A DNA stretch of 64,000 nt from contig OY755048.1 in the NCBI GenBank assembly GCA_963576565.1, positions 2,734,501 to 2,798,500 of the forward strand, written 5' to 3'. Below, one piece after another: positions 1 through 11,496 of the stretch; the stretch's first letter is position 1; every line of letters begins with the position of its first letter. The stretch is from Aspidapion aeneum (lineage: Eukaryota > Arthropoda > Insecta > Coleoptera > Brentidae). The notes below the pieces were generated by a model. It was not told where the DNA came from. It did no database searches and saw only the letters and a list, made by a program, of their open reading frames with translations. Both the position numbers and the translations under genes were made by a program.

Positions 1-814
1 TGTGAAGAAATTATTTTGCGATAATAATTAAAAACAGTAATATAGGTGGACGAAAAATTTATTGATTTATTTAAAAAAGGAAAAGCACAAATATTGTTCT
101 TAACAAATAGACAAAAAACAAAGAGAAAAAAAATGCATATAATGTATAGTAATTATTTTTAAAGCGTGTTAAGAAATTATTAATTAGATAATTAAAAAAC
201 GGGAATATAGAACATAAAAAAAGTATTTATTATTACATTTTTACAAAAAAACAGAAAAGTACAGATACATACAATAAATTAAAAATATTAATATAAATAA
301 TAATATTTAATTTAGAAAAATATTCCTTTTCAATTCACAATCTTTTGTAATTTTCTTGATAGATATTATTAAACAGGACCCATTTGCTGAGAAAATTGTG
401 GCCATTTTTTTTACCTTGTAAACAACTGTTCTTCTCTGTCCTGAATCGAAGTTTTACACACTGTTAACAAACCAAACGTGAAAATGTTTATTTATATGTC
501 TTTTCTTAGTAGCACTGCACTGAAACAATCCAAAAAACATAAACTATTCAGCGAAATATCAACAAAACTCTCTTGAAAATACGAATAACATCATATACAA
601 CGAACGTAAACGAATGATTTAGCACAAGTGGTGACGTCACGCCGCTCTCCTCACCCCGCACAATTTGTTAACACAGGTTAAATGGAACTAAGCAGTCCTT
701 GAGTATGAACAACTCTCTCCTTTCGTTTAATTTATACTGGTTCCGTCTCTCTTTTTCTCATTCAAATCGGTGTCATGGAAGTTTGGCGGCAAATTTAAAT
801 CGGGAACAAATAAT
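1..814. other. AT-rich stretch without a recognised gene
   Basis: Strongly AT-rich with poly-A and poly-T runs. I see no conserved coding sequence. A perfect CRE-like palindrome GTGACGTCAC lies at 631-640, and a motif GGCGGCAAATTTAAATCGG follows near 783-801. A similar pair (TGACGTCA, then a GCGGCAAATTCAAATCGG-like stretch) occurs near 26284-26360, so this may be a shared repeat or promoter fragment. Confidence 0.5.
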
Positions 815-2335
815 ATTGTATATTTATAAATATTTATCGGTTTCACAACGTTCTACGTCTTCCGATACCCAATCTCCACTCGTTTCTGTTTGCCCATAAT
901 TCATCATCTAGGCCTCTTATTCTTATTTCACTGTCTATTTCGTCTCTCCAGCTTCTCCTTGGCCGTCCTCGTTTTCTTCGGTCAGTTGGTTTCCATTGTA
1001 GTATTTGTTTAGGTAGTCTTTCATCATTCATTCTTTGTACATATCCGTACCACACCAGTTGCTTTGTTCTTATATCATCCACTAAAGTATGTTCTCCCAC
1101 TGTCATAATTTCTCTTATTCTTTGATTTGTAACTCTTTCTCTTTTGGATTTCCCTGCTGCTATTCTCCAATAGTCCATGTCCGTAGCGGAAAGCATTTTT
1201 TCTGTTCTATCCTTGATTGGCCATACTTCTGAGCCGTATGTAATAATACTTTTTACAATGGTGATATATTTAAGTTTTTTGTTATGTTTTGATATACTTT
1301 GGTCCCAAATTATTCCATTTAATAAAGTTATTGCTTTTCTTCCTTGTACGTTTCGATCTTTTAAAGCTTTGTCTAGTGTTCCGTCAGCTGTAATTTTTAG
1401 ACCTAAGTATTTATACCTAAGATTAGATCCTGTTTGATTCCACCGATACACATATACTCTGTCTTATTGAGATTAACCTCTAGTCCCCACTTATTGTACT
1501 GTTCTATTAGTTTTCGTGTCATATATTCGAGGTCGTCATAATCCTGAGCCACTACTATCTGATCATCGGCGAAACATAAAGTATACAAGGTGGTTTCGTC
1601 CAACGGAATTCCCATGTTTTGGCATTTTCTCTTCCATACTTTAAGGACTTGTTCCAAGTATATCTTGAAGAGCGTAAGCGAGATACGGCAACCTTGTTTA
1701 AGACCTTTATTTACTTGAAAGCCTTTGGTTAGTTTTGCTTTTATTTTAACTTTTGCCTTACTATTGCAGTATAACTCTTTGATGGCCTTAATTAGTTGTA
1801 CGCTTATGTTTGTGTTTTCCAATGCTTTCCAAAGTACATTTAGTGGTATACTATCATATGCCTTCTGCAAATCGGCGTAAAGCAGATGCAGCTCTTATCC
1901 GTATGCCATTTTCTTTTCAATAACTTGGGTTATACAAAAGAGATGATCTGAAGTCGATCTACCCGCCCTTGAATTCTGCTCTATCTTCAGTTAAAAGTTT
2001 TTTAAAATGCTCATTCCATTCTTTGTCTGGAATTGGTGAAATTATATCTCTGCATGTTTCTTTTTTAATTGATCTTATAGTTTTCCAGCTTTCAGTACTT
2101 CTCCTACCTCCTAAGTAAGAATCTATTTTCTGGCACTTTTGCGTCTACGAATGATTTTTCTTATCACTGATCATTCTTCTCACCTTTGATTGCGCGATTT
2201 TGTACTCTTGTCTGCTTCTATCTGTCTTTTGGGATAAGTAGGTGTGATATAATTTCCTTTTTTCCTCTATTTCTCTTTCAATCTCAGCATCCCACCAGTA
2301 TGGTTTTCTATTGTCCTTGTCCTTATTTTGAAAGG
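815..2335 (-). pseudogene. RTE-type non-LTR retrotransposon, 3' half of the reverse transcriptase, broken
   Basis: Read on the minus strand, about 2335 down to 843 encodes the linker, reverse transcriptase and C-terminal region of an RTE-like LINE that copies its RNA by target-primed reverse transcription. From N to C: a linker with KPYWWDAEIEREIEEKR (near 2300), a fragment GRSTSDHLFCITQVIEKK (near 1930), LQKAYDSIP (near 1865), the catalytic FADDQ motif (near 1570), YLGLKITADG, ITYGSEVW, and the basic tail RRKRGRPRRSW ending at a TGA at 845-843. The reading frame is broken by a stop and a small deletion near 1900-1990 and by a frame change near 1430, so it is dead. The 3' tail is the AT-rich stretch down to about 815. 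A second 3' fragment of the same family lies at 27612-28167. The family call rests on motif recognition. Confidence 0.85.
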
Positions 2336-2983
2336 TCGAAATCGGTGTTTACCGAACCAACCTCTTAGTCAATTAATTGCAAATTAAGCTAGGGTTCAAC
2401 ACCTGACCTTTTTTAAGGATGGGCCTTGCTTAATGAAAATGTCGTATGTGCTATAGCAATCCCTATGTAGATACGGCGTTTTCATTAGGCATAGCTGTAA
2501 AGAAATTGCAGTGAAGGACGCTTTAATTGTATAGCAATATTAGAACCCCTTTTCTTTAGGTGAATGTCACAAGCTAGGCCCGACCCCTTTTTGTGATTTT
2601 GTCCTTATACAGAACTTCGATTTTTCTCTTGTCTTGTTTTGTTTTTGATAATGTCCGGTTATTAATAATTCCGTTTTTAACATAGGACTGCTATGCCATT
2701 TTTCTTTTTTCTGATTTTTCTTTCTTTAATTTTACTGGTTGTTTATGGTTTTAGGTCCTTGCATTATTTACAATTTGGGATTTGAAAATTATATTGACAA
2801 TCGCCCATTTCGATACTTTACGTCTAATTTTGAGTTTTCATCCCTTTGACAGTGGGAAACAAGAATTATAGAAATCAGTTGAATGGCTTGGTTGAGTTAA
2901 TACCCTGAGAGTTTCTCGTTCTTGTATTGAGACACCACACACATGCATAGATAGAAGTTTTCAGAAAATTTATGTATGGTCTT
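2336..2983. other. Gene-free sequence, probably inside or before an intron of the synthetase gene
   Basis: No conserved exon is seen. The block at 2711-2787 (starting CTGATTTTTCTTTC and including TTTAGGTCCTTGCATTATTT) recurs almost unchanged at 3061-3137. This points to a local direct duplication or to two copies of one SINE body. Nothing else is recognised. Confidence 0.4.
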
Positions 2984-3137
2984 TGGTGGCTTAATGAAAG
3001 AGCGTTTGCGTACAGAGCAAGTGATTTCGGGTTAGAGTCCCGACCGGAGACAAAATTTTCTCTGATTTTTCTTTCTTTAATTTCACTTGTTTATGGTTTT
3101 AGGTCCTTGCATTATTTGCAATTTGGTATTTGAATAT
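2984..3137 (+). mobile_element. tRNA-derived SINE
   Basis: The head looks like a degraded tRNA promoter: A-box-like TGGCTTAATGA at 2986-2996 and B-box-like GGTTAGAGTCC at 3030-3040, followed by CGACCGG and a T-rich body. The spacing suits an internal RNA polymerase III promoter. A truncated relative with the same B-box context and the same T-rich tail (TTTCTTTCTT, then CACTTGTTTAT) lies at 54541-54630. It sits in the intron just upstream of a synthetase exon. It cannot be a functional tRNA, because no acceptor stem pairs. Confidence 0.6.
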
Positions 3138-3244
3138 TTTTCCTCTTGGGGGCAATTTTTCATTTCTAGTAGTATTCATTTCCTTTTTAAAAAGTGTCTG
3201 CACTGGCCTGTTCCAATGCTTTCTGATATCGTCTTTTTTTTTAG

Positions 3245-3450
3245 ATCAAGCACAGTTATCCCTTCTGTTGGCGTTCTGAAACACCTCTGATCTACCGCAC
3301 CATCCCATCCTGGTTCATCAGGGTGGAACATATGAGGGACAGTCTGCAAAAATCTACCAACGAAACTTACTGGGTGCCGGACTTTGTCAAGGACAAACGT
3401 TTTGGAAACTGGTTGAAGGAAGCTAGAGACTGGGCAGTCAGCAGAAACAG
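3245..3450 (+). CDS. IleRS: Isoleucyl-tRNA synthetase, cytosolic, penultimate exon (partial gene)
   Basis: This internal exon is bounded by a polypyrimidine tract plus AG at 3243-3244 and a donor GTAAAT at 3451. It is 206 nt, read in phase 0, giving 68 codons plus two bases that complete an arginine codon with the next exon. The peptide contains HSYPFCWRSETPLIY and PSWFIRVE, the conserved class I stretch after the editing (CP1) insertion in eukaryotic IleRS, and ends with WAVSRNR. The enzyme attaches isoleucine to tRNA-Ile in the cytosol and in animals is usually part of the multi-synthetase complex. The N-terminal exons, with the HIGH motif and most of the editing domain, must lie before the window; nothing matching them was found at 1-3244. 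Confidence 0.95.
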
Positions 3451-3484
3451 GTAAATATTTTGTAACATCTTATTGTTTTTGATT

Positions 3485-3605
3485 TTAAAACCCCTTGATT
3501 TTAATTGCTGTAGCGCCATCTCTTAGATATCATTTGAACTGTATGACTAATAATCAATACTGCGAATCCGTAATTAAGTGTACAGGTAGAGCTTTCTAAC
3601 ATGCA
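3485..3605. repeat. Dispersed repeat in the synthetase intron
   Basis: The sequence from about 3485 to 3605 (including TTGCTGTAGCGCCATCTCTT and TGCGAATCCGTAATTAA) recurs with few differences at 53458-53580. Both copies stop matching soon after TTTCTAACATG. It is a short interspersed element or MITE fragment of unknown family. Confidence 0.7.
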
Positions 3606-3845
3606 AGCAGGTGGCATCACAAAACACAATTGAGCGGCATTTAAGCGCCACTTTAATAAAAGAGCAATGTTTTTGTGTAGGAAAAAATTATTAAAAAATT
3701 AAATTTTTCTCGATTTAATGTTTCCTGATTAAAGCTAAAATAACAAAATAAATAATAATGACTATTTCTTCAAAAGTGGAAATCTTACTGTGATTGCTCC
3801 TGTTTAGTAATACATTTTTTGTCAGATCTAGCCTTCTTGTTTCAG

Positions 3846-6060
3846 ATATTGGGGCACACCAATTCCAATTTGGATGTCCCCTTCTGGTGATGAAATCAGA
3901 TGCATTGGTAGCATTAAAGAACTCGAAGAGCTTACTGGCAAATCAGTGACCGATCTTCACCGAGAATACGTTGATTTGCTTGAAATTCCTAGTGTTAAAC
4001 CTGGAAATCCACCACTTAAGAGAATTCCAGAGGTGTTCGACTGTTGGTTTGAGTCTGGATCAATGCCCTATGCTCAGCAGCACTATCCTTTTGATAATCC
4101 CAAAGATTTTGAAGATAATTTTCCTGCCGACTTCATTGCGGAAGGTATAGACCAAACCCGAGGCTGGTTTTATACACTTACTGTCATTTCGACTGCTCTT
4201 TTTGGCAAAGCTCCATTTAAAAATTTGGTCGCAAGCGGTTTGATTCTTGCAGGAGACGGGCAAAAGATGTCGAAAAGTAAAAAGAATTATCCAGATCCTA
4301 TGGAGGTGGTTCATAAATACGGCGCAGATGCTTTGAGGTTGTATTTGATTAACTCGCCAGTAGTCAGAGCTGAGAATCTGAGATTCAAAGAAGAAGGCGT
4401 TCGTGACATTATAAAAGATGTGTTTTTGCCCTGGTACAATGCCTTTAGATTTTTGATGCAAAATATCGAAATCTTCGTTGATGAACACAAAGAGTCGTTC
4501 AAATATGATCCAACCAATGTCTCCAGTAACAGCATAATGGACCGATGGATTTTATCTTTCACTCAGTCTTTGCTAAAACATGTCAGGACGGAAATGAAGC
4601 TCTACCATCTTTATAATGTGCTACCCCGTCTGACAAAGTACTTTGATTACCTAACAAATTGGTACGTGAGAATGAACAGAAAAAGACTCAAGGGCGAAGG
4701 TGGTAAAGATGATTGCAAAACCGCTCTCACTACTCTATTTAACACTTTGTTGAATATTGTCACCATGATGGCGCCTTTTGCGCCCTTTTTATCCGAGACC
4801 ATGTATCAATACATGAAAACTCTAACTAACAATCCATCTGATAGCGTACATTACATTATGCTTCCAGAACCTGACGATAAACTCATAGATGTCAATATCG
4901 AAAGAGCTGTCTCAAGAATGCAAAGCGTCATTGAACTCGGACGAGTAGTTCGCGAAAGGAAAACCATTCCTATCAAGTATCCTTTGCCGGAAGTCATTGT
5001 CGTACATCAAGATGCGCAGTACATAGAAGATATTTTGTCTCTAAAAGAATACATCCTTTCCGAATTGAACGTACGTAAAGTTAACACAACTACAGACAAA
5101 AGTCAATATGGCATAACTCTAAGAGCAGAACCTGACCACAAAACTTTGGGATTGAGACTTAAACAAACGTTTAAATCAGTTGGCCAAGCCATCAAAGATT
5201 TGACTGATAATGAAATCAATGATATGGTAAAAAAAGGTTCCAAGGAAATCTGTGGCCAAAAAGTTGAACTAAGTGAAGTTAGATTGATCTTTAAATCTGA
5301 AAATTTAAATACAGACCAATACGACGTTAACAGTGACAACGACGTTTTAATCTTGTTAGATGTTACTCCAGATTCTTCCATGCAAGACGAAGGAACTGCA
5401 AGAGAAATCATAAATCGCATCCAAAAACTAAGAAAGAAAGCTCACTTGGTCCCCACAGATGAGATCACAGTGTTCTACAGCACAGAAGGAGAAATAGACA
5501 GAATCTCAAAAGAGTACAAGGAATTCATTGAAACTGCTATTAAGTCCACTGTTAAGCTTTTTAACGAAAAGAAGCCATCAGATCAGTTGATCATTGAAGA
5601 AACTCAAAACTTAAAAGATTGCAAATTGCAGTTGGCTTTGACAAAGGTTAGTGATGTTCAGTTACCCAGTGTTAAATGGGTAAATGTTCAACTAGTAGAT
5701 CTGCAGTCAAGATTTTGCAATGGATCTACAAAAGCTGTTGTTCTTTTAGAAGCAGATAAAAAACAGATCACTCTGAATAATTTTAGAAAGGAGATTTATA
5801 GACTGTTTGGCATACAACACTTTGGTTTGACCCTAAAAAACAAGAAATCCATCAAAACTGAAAAAGACTTGCTGGAGACTTCTGGTGGGGTAGTTTTTGT
5901 AACCTCTACAAATTTTGCTGGTGATTTACCAGATGTACCAAATACAACACCATTCTGTAAGCTGACCAAAATTACCAAGAATGGTAATTTAGAAACTATT
6001 TTGTTGGAGAATCCTGTAGGAATAACCACCATTGTTAACAATAGTAAAAATCCTAACTAG
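3846..6060 (+). CDS. IleRS: Isoleucyl-tRNA synthetase, cytosolic, last exon
   Basis: The exon follows a TTTCAG acceptor at 3841-3845. Its first base completes the arginine codon begun in the upstream exon, giving NRYWGTPIPIW across the junction, and it runs to a TAG at 6058-6060. With the upstream exon the window holds about 806 C-terminal residues; animal cytosolic IleRS is about 1,200. Visible landmarks are WFESGSMPY, the GIDQTRGWFYTL active-site strand, and the ATP-binding KMSKS loop at 4264-4278. A helical tRNA anticodon-binding domain starts near DRWILSF, and C-terminal eukaryote-specific extensions follow, ending in a ubiquitin-like fold region (about 5700-5930). No stop or frameshift interrupts it, and codon use is ordinary, so the gene appears intact and functional. 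Confidence 0.97.
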
Positions 6061-6114
6061 ATAAAACTATAAGTATTTTAAGATTTTGAGTTTAATTATT
6101 ATTTATTACGACTT

Positions 6115-6345
6115 TTATGACTTTGAAATTTTCAATAAAATCGTTAAAAAAATAGTCGAAAATGTTTTGGCCTCTCCCAAACCCATGTTAACGCAAAATA
6201 AAATGAAATAAAATTTTCGGAAAATGACACAATATATAATTTGATCAGGATCAATCGCCCAGTTTCGCAAAGCTAGGATTCGAACCCGGGTCGCCCGCGT
6301 TAGAAGCAAATGTTGCTACCACCATATGAGTAAGGTAACTTTACC
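6115..6345 (-). mobile_element. tRNA-derived SINE, minus strand
   Basis: Read on the minus strand, the head has an A-box-like TGGTGGTAGCA (6323-6313) and a near-perfect B box GGTTCGAATCC (6286-6276), followed by a non-tRNA body ending in an AT-rich tail near 6115. It lies directly behind the synthetase stop codon and overlaps its 3' UTR. No acceptor-stem pairing is present, so it is not a tRNA gene. Confidence 0.65.
6134..6139 (+). promoter_or_regulatory. Candidate polyadenylation signal of the synthetase gene
   Basis: A canonical AATAAA lies 74 bases after the stop codon. It overlaps the tail of a minus-strand SINE, so the element may have contributed the signal. It is the only AATAAA hexamer I noted close to the stop codon. 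Confidence 0.55.
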
Positions 6346-6699
6346 CAACAAAAGCATCTAACCATCAGTATAATTCAATGCCGGTAATAGTATTTTCCCT
6401 CGGAGTACTTGTTTCTGTTGGTTTCACACAGCTTATGCTTTACACGGATAACATTGGGATAGCCTAAGAAGGCCGAAACCGGTGGTGGATTGGCATGGAT
6501 CCACAGTAAACAGACCGCAGGTCGGTTCCTGCTAACTATCTGGATGTTGCCAAGCCAAATTATGGTCTAATTTTTTTTTATTCCCCTCCTCTCATAGTCG
6601 TCTCATTTCTGAAAATGTAACTAATTTGAAGCCCTAAAGCCGCAATGATACAGTAATGCATAAAAAATGTGGGAAATCTAACCTAAAAATAAAATTATA
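6346..6699. other. Intergenic, no gene
   Basis: It contains a short GC-richer stretch with AAGGCCGAAACCGG near 6470, a motif seen in several insect retroelement ends, but no coding sequence or clear repeat boundary. Confidence 0.4.
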
Positions 6700-8830
6700 T
6701 TAGTTTTTTTAAATTTTAGCTGCAAAAACCCCCCAGACCCCCAAAACGTGAAATTTTTAGGTTTTCTTCAAATTTTCTTAAAAACTAAGCTTCTTAGGGA
6801 AAAATATGTAATTACCTTTATTGTAGACAATAAAATTTCCTTTTTAACAATATACAAGACAGTGGGGTAAGACCAATAACACACTGCCCAGTGGCGTCCG
6901 TTTATTAAGGTAATGTAAAAAAATTTAAAAAAATAAATTGTTTATTACATGTTATAGCCCATTTTCTTAAAAACTAAGCTCTTTATCAGAAACTGTGTCC
7001 TATAGTCGATTGTAGACAATGAAATTTCCTTTTAAATGATGTATAACAAGGTAAGATTTGTTTTATTTATAACAATTTAGGGTCGTCCATAAATTACATC
7101 AATTTTGAAAAATCACTATACTTACCAATTTTTTTACAAGTTTTATCCAATTTTCTCAAAAACTAAGCTTTTTAGGAAATAAATATTTTATACCTTATTG
7201 TAAAAAAATGAAATTCCCTCTTTAGCAATGTATAAGTCAGTGTAGTCAAACTAACACCAAACTCTCTAGCAGCGTCTGTTTTTTCAGAAAATGTCAAAAA
7301 AATTCAAAAACGACATGTTTGTCATATGTTTTACCCGATTATCTTAAAAACCAAGCTCTCTTTCAAAAATTGTATTTTATAGTCGATTATAGGCAATGAA
7401 ATTTCCTTTTAAACGCTGTACCATAAAGTATGATTTATTCTCAGATTAAAACTTCACAGGCGTCCGTAAATAAAATCATTTTTTACAAATCACCAAATTA
7501 ATTTTTTACAGGTTTTTATCCATTTTTCTCAAAAACTAAGCTAAACTAAAAAAAAGTGTTATAGTTATACTTTGTTGTAGAAAATGAAATTTTCTTTTTA
7601 ACGATTTGTAAGTCAGTAGGGTTTGATTGATGACAAACTCTCCAGCGACATCCGTAAATGGGGTCATTTAAAAAAACAATAAATAAAAATATTTTTGTCA
7701 CCAGTTTTTCCCGATTTCCAAAAAACCATGCAAGCTCTTTTTATTCTAAAAATTCGTTTTAAACGATGTATAAGAAGGTAAGAAAAATTTAATTTTTAAA
7801 ACTTTGGGGGCGTCCGTAAATTAATGTTTAAAAATCAACAAACAAATTAATTTTGGATCGATTTTTTTTAAGGTTCTTTAAAATTTAAATCAGTGGCGGT
7901 TCATTACCAGTACCTACATAACTATGGCGCAGGATGTGGAGAAAAGGTGAGTAGGAGGGATCACCTTTGCTGCTACAGCCGTACCTAGAATCTTTTTTCG
8001 GGGGGAGTTTCATATTTTTTTGTGGAGGGGGGATGGAAGGAAGGATGGGGAGGTTCGAGGGGTGCAAAGACTCTTACTGGAGATGGCGGCTTTTAGTGTA
8101 TTGCTTCATTTGGTAATTTTTAAAAATTTATTTTATTTACGGCCCTGAAGTTTTAAAAATAAAATTAATGTTACCGTGTTATACATGATTTAATAGAAAA
8201 TTTGATTTTCTTCAATCAGCTATAGGGCATATTTCTTATAAAAAGCTTGGTTTTTTTGGAAAACCGGGTAAAACATGTCACAAAAATGTTTTTATTTTTT
8301 TTTTGTTTTATATTACCCATATATACGAACTTCGCTGTCATTAGGGACCTATTGCAATAAAGCCAGACACTAATTGTGCCGGGCACTATATTGACAGTTT
8401 CGCATTATAAGAACAGCTGTCTTCTTTCAAAATTAGGCCAGTGTGTAATATAAGAGCCGGAATTAATAGTGACGCCACTATTAATGGAAAATAAACGACT
8501 GGATTTCTAACTTCGACTTTGGTGTCAATTTTAAAAAATCAACTGTCAGTTTTTAATGCGTCAATATAGTGCCCGGCACAATTTGTGCCTGGCTTTATTG
8601 CAATAGGTCCCTATTAACCAAACATCAATGACTTATAAATCGACAAAAAAGAAATTTTATTTTCTACAGTAAAGTTTAGAACACATTTTTTCCAATTAAG
8701 CATAGTGTGGTATTAGTCTGACCGTTCTAACTTATATACTGTTAAAAAGGAAATTTTGTTTTCTATAAGAAAGTCATCGGTCATTACTATGGCAATTGTT
8801 TTTCAAATTAGGCGTGACATGGTCACGGCC
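6700..8830. repeat. Foldback array of ~185-bp tandem units
   Basis: Units marked by AAAACTAAGCT recur at about 6781, 6966, 7158, 7349, 7534 and 7715. Each is followed by AATGAAATTTCCTTT-like sequence and GGCGTCCGT. From about 8100 to 8830 the same units appear in reverse complement (for example AGCTTGGTTTTT near 8243), so the whole is an imperfect palindrome. A MITE at 8344-8611 interrupts the reverse arm. Related but diverged units occur at 20255-21578 and 26860-27220. The structure resembles foldback (FB) elements, whose inverted arms are made of tandem repeats. No transposase is present. Confidence 0.7.
8344..8611. mobile_element. TA-flanked MITE
   Basis: Terminal inverted repeats of about 23 bp (GGGACCTATTGCAATAAAGC at the left, its reverse complement at the right) bound 268 bp, with TA on both sides, as for Tc1/mariner-type MITEs. 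A second, split copy occupies 27224-29535 and a right-end fragment lies near 27035-27131. It has no coding capacity. Confidence 0.75.
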
Positions 8831-9963
8831 TAGCATGATCATCAATGATTGCACTAATAGCAATTTTACAATTAAACAGGGCTTTTTAGTGTTTAGGGGT
8901 TATGGCCAGCTTTTTCTTAAAATCCGCCTGTGTGCGTCGCCGTCACAGCGAGTCGTGTAAAGAAATGCATATCTAAAATTAAATAAAAACCAATAAAGAA
9001 TTTTTTAAAATAACAAAACCTGTTTTTGCAGAAAAATACGATAGTGCCATCGCACCGTGGCATTACCTCACGAACCGCCGCGCCCATAGATAAAGGATTT
9101 GCGGCGCGGTTCAGTGAGTTTTTGCCACGCCACTGAGGTTTCCAACTTTAGGCGCTGACTAAAAAAATTCGCGCGGATAATAATGCTCAATGGACAGCCG
9201 GCTTAATGCTGTCAACGTCAGTTCAGATAAATTTAGACCCCCAAACACTAGATGGCGCCCCACGGACCTTATTTTTTTGTTTATTTAATAAAGTAAACAA
9301 AGATAAATTTAGAACAATTTAAAGTGAACAACAGATAAAGTTCAGCATAAAACGCATTTGGGTACAAAATTTTTCATATTTAAATTATTTTTTAAAAAGT
9401 GTGGTTATTGCAGAGAACGATTGAACTGTCAAAAAAACAGTCGCCATTTTGCGGTGGATTATCGGTAAACAGTGTTTGGAAAATTTTTATAAATAATTTA
9501 TCAGTTTAGCAAAATGAATTGTTTTTCGGTTGAAATGTGATCCTATCCGTATTGACGTCATACTACCTTCCCCAAATATCATCTATTTAGCGTGATTGGG
9601 CTTTTGCAAATTGATAGTATAAAGTAACACAAATCGCGCCGCCCTTTTAGAAAATAAAAAGGAAAATTAATACCTAGATAGTAGATAGGTACTCCATCTC
9701 TGTTTTCCCAATGTTTGTTAGTGCAGCTTCAGTCTGAATACTCAGGACACTAAGGACAAAAAGCATTAAATTCATTTATATTCCTTCTCTGAGGATAGTG
9801 ATCATTTCCTTGAAAGAAAAGAATTTGCTTATATTTGAACTTTGATTGTGGTTGCCAAATTTGAATCTTCTTAATTAATTTAGTTACCTACACCAAGATT
9901 TAAAAAGGTAAGTAATCTTGAAAACCATTTACTGAGATTATATATTCTCTATAATCCAAAATA
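8831..9963. other. Intergenic, no recognised gene
   Basis: Mixed AT-rich DNA with a GC-richer patch near 9045-9130 that contains a degenerate inverted repeat (GAACCGCCGCGCC ... GGCGCGGTTC). I found no conserved protein, splice-bounded exon or complete mobile element. Confidence 0.4.
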
Positions 9964-10085
9964 AGGCAGCATGAGGGGTGATCAGCTGCTCACAGTAGAT
10001 GTACAAAAATTGTCTACATGAATTTATTTAAAAGTCCTGTAGGATGGTGTACAAATTTGGTTCAGCTGATCACTCCTTGGCAGCT
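9964..10085. repeat. Small foldback (hairpin) repeat
   Basis: GGCAGCATGAGGGGTGATCAGCTG near 9964 in shortened form (GAGGGGTGATCAGCTG) is answered by CAGCTGATCACTCCTTGGC near 10062-10081. Internal GTACAAA motifs also sit in inverted orientation. It looks like a ~120-bp palindromic MITE. Confidence 0.5.
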
Positions 10086-10239
10086 TTACTTTTTTTTAAA
10101 AAATGACAAGAAAGGTGGGCAAAAGATACCGGAAAAGCTGTTTGGCAAAGAGACTAATACCAAATATAAAATGATGGATGGAATGTAAACATAGATATGT
10201 CAATTATCAAATAACGCAGATTTTAACAAATCATTAACA

Positions 10240-10690
10240 TTTTACAATCTTTACACAATCCCTCCCAATCACCCACAATCTGTCACAATCTCTCACAATC
10301 CTTCACAATCTTACCACAATCCCTCACAATCTTACCACAATCCCTCACAATCTTAGCAAAAGATTGTGGATTTTCACAATCGGCATACACATTTTGGGGC
10401 TAGCTGGTCACCCCTCGGTTATTAAGTAGCAGGGCCGGTAATGGTAAATTAAGAGGGCGGCCAAGGAAACTATAGACATGATGACCTTTTTTTTTTTTTT
10501 GGTCACCAGAATTTTTGGTGAGACGCCCCCCCCCCCTTCCGGTATGCAGGCACGCTACACCGCTGCACAGTCCTCCACAATCCCTCACAATCTTTTTCCA
10601 CAATCCCTCACAATCTTTCCACAATCTTAGCAGAAGATTGTGGATTTTCCCAATCGGTGTACACATTTTGGGTTAGTTGTTCACCCCTCG
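10240..10690. repeat. CACAATC minisatellite in two blocks split by a MITE remnant
   Basis: Short units of the form CYCACAATCYY repeat irregularly from about 10240 to 10350 and again from 10570 to 10632. Each block ends in the same sequence (AGATTGTGGATTTTC, then ACACATTTTGGG, then TCACCCCTCGG). The two blocks look like one array duplicated or split around the insertion at 10421-10565. Confidence 0.65.
10421..10565. mobile_element. hAT-type MITE remnant
   Basis: Its right end CACGCTACACCGCTG (10551-10565) matches, with one change, the right inverted repeat of the intact MITE at 57598-58011. The interior (a GGCC..AAGGAAACTA stretch, then a long T run and GGTC) is also shared. The left inverted repeat is missing, so it is truncated. 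Confidence 0.65.
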
Positions 10691-10827
10691 GGTGTACTGT
10701 ACCACAAATAAAATGTTTATTATCAAATAAGTGAAGATCCAAGTGGATGAAAGTGCCAAGTCACAAATTACTTTTTTTTCATGTATTTTGTTACAACTTT
10801 CTCGTCTAGATAAACTAAAAAAAAAAA

Positions 10828-11308
10828 AATTATGTTGGAAAAAATTCGTAGATTTTTAAGGATAATTAACTATAAGCTGAAAATACCAATAGATCAAATA
10901 AACACACTTTGGAACAGAGGAGGTTTATTATGGACACAAGATTAATGTTTGAAATTATTAATAATAATGTCGATTGTCTCAAATTATTAGAGTTAATCTT
11001 TTTTCAAGTACCACAAAGACATATTAGAAATTATGCATTATTACCCATACAATATCATAGGACAAATTATGGAATTAATTCTCCTCTGTCCAGAATGGCT
11101 AATTCCATAAATAAATTGGATATTGATATATTTAATGTAACTTTAAATCAATTTAATAGATTTGTTAAAAATAATTCTTTATTAAGTAGGGCATAGGGAT
11201 TAAGATCTTGAGAATATGCTTATTTAGGCAGGTACTAATATTTATTATACATGTTAATAATATATTTTTGTAAAATGGCAAGTTTGATGGAAATAAATAA
11301 ATAAATAA
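10828..11308 (+). pseudogene. Jockey/CR1-like LINE, 3' end of ORF2
   Basis: The plus strand encodes the conserved C-terminal region of insect LINE ORF2: RRFLRIINYKLKIPID, a frame change near 10906, then RRFIMDTRLMFEIINNNVDC, VPQRHIRNYALLP, YHRTNYGINSPLSRM and DIDIFN, ending with a TAG at 11194-11196. A short 3' UTR leads to a TAAA-repeat tail at about 11289-11308. Only the last ~115 residues remain, so it is a 5'-truncated dead copy. The flanks carry an inverted pair (AAGTGGATGAAAGTGCCAAG-like near 10735 against TTGGCACCTTCATCCACTTG-like near 11440), so the LINE may have landed in a palindromic element. Confidence 0.75.
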
Positions 11309-11496
11309 AATGTGTTAGGTCCCACCAATCAATGATTTCCTATTATATGTATATTTCAAAAATGCACTTTGCATGAAAATATAGGGCTTTTTATTAGATT
11401 TGGTGGAAAAAACTCAATTTTTGTAAAAATGCGACATGGCACCTTCATCCACTTGCATCTTTAAGTGTTACCTGAAGCACCAACTGAGGCAAAAAA

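Noticed and set aside
4060..6041. Minus-strand open frames opposite the synthetase exon
   Set aside because: They are shadows of the conserved plus-strand synthetase coding sequence.
6260..6345. Possible tRNA gene with GGTTCGAATCC
   Set aside because: Only the promoter boxes are present; no acceptor or anticodon stems pair. It is better explained as a SINE head.
9045..9130. GC-rich patch as a possible exon or ncRNA
   Set aside because: It has a weak inverted repeat only; no splice sites with an open frame and no recognisable RNA fold could be supported.
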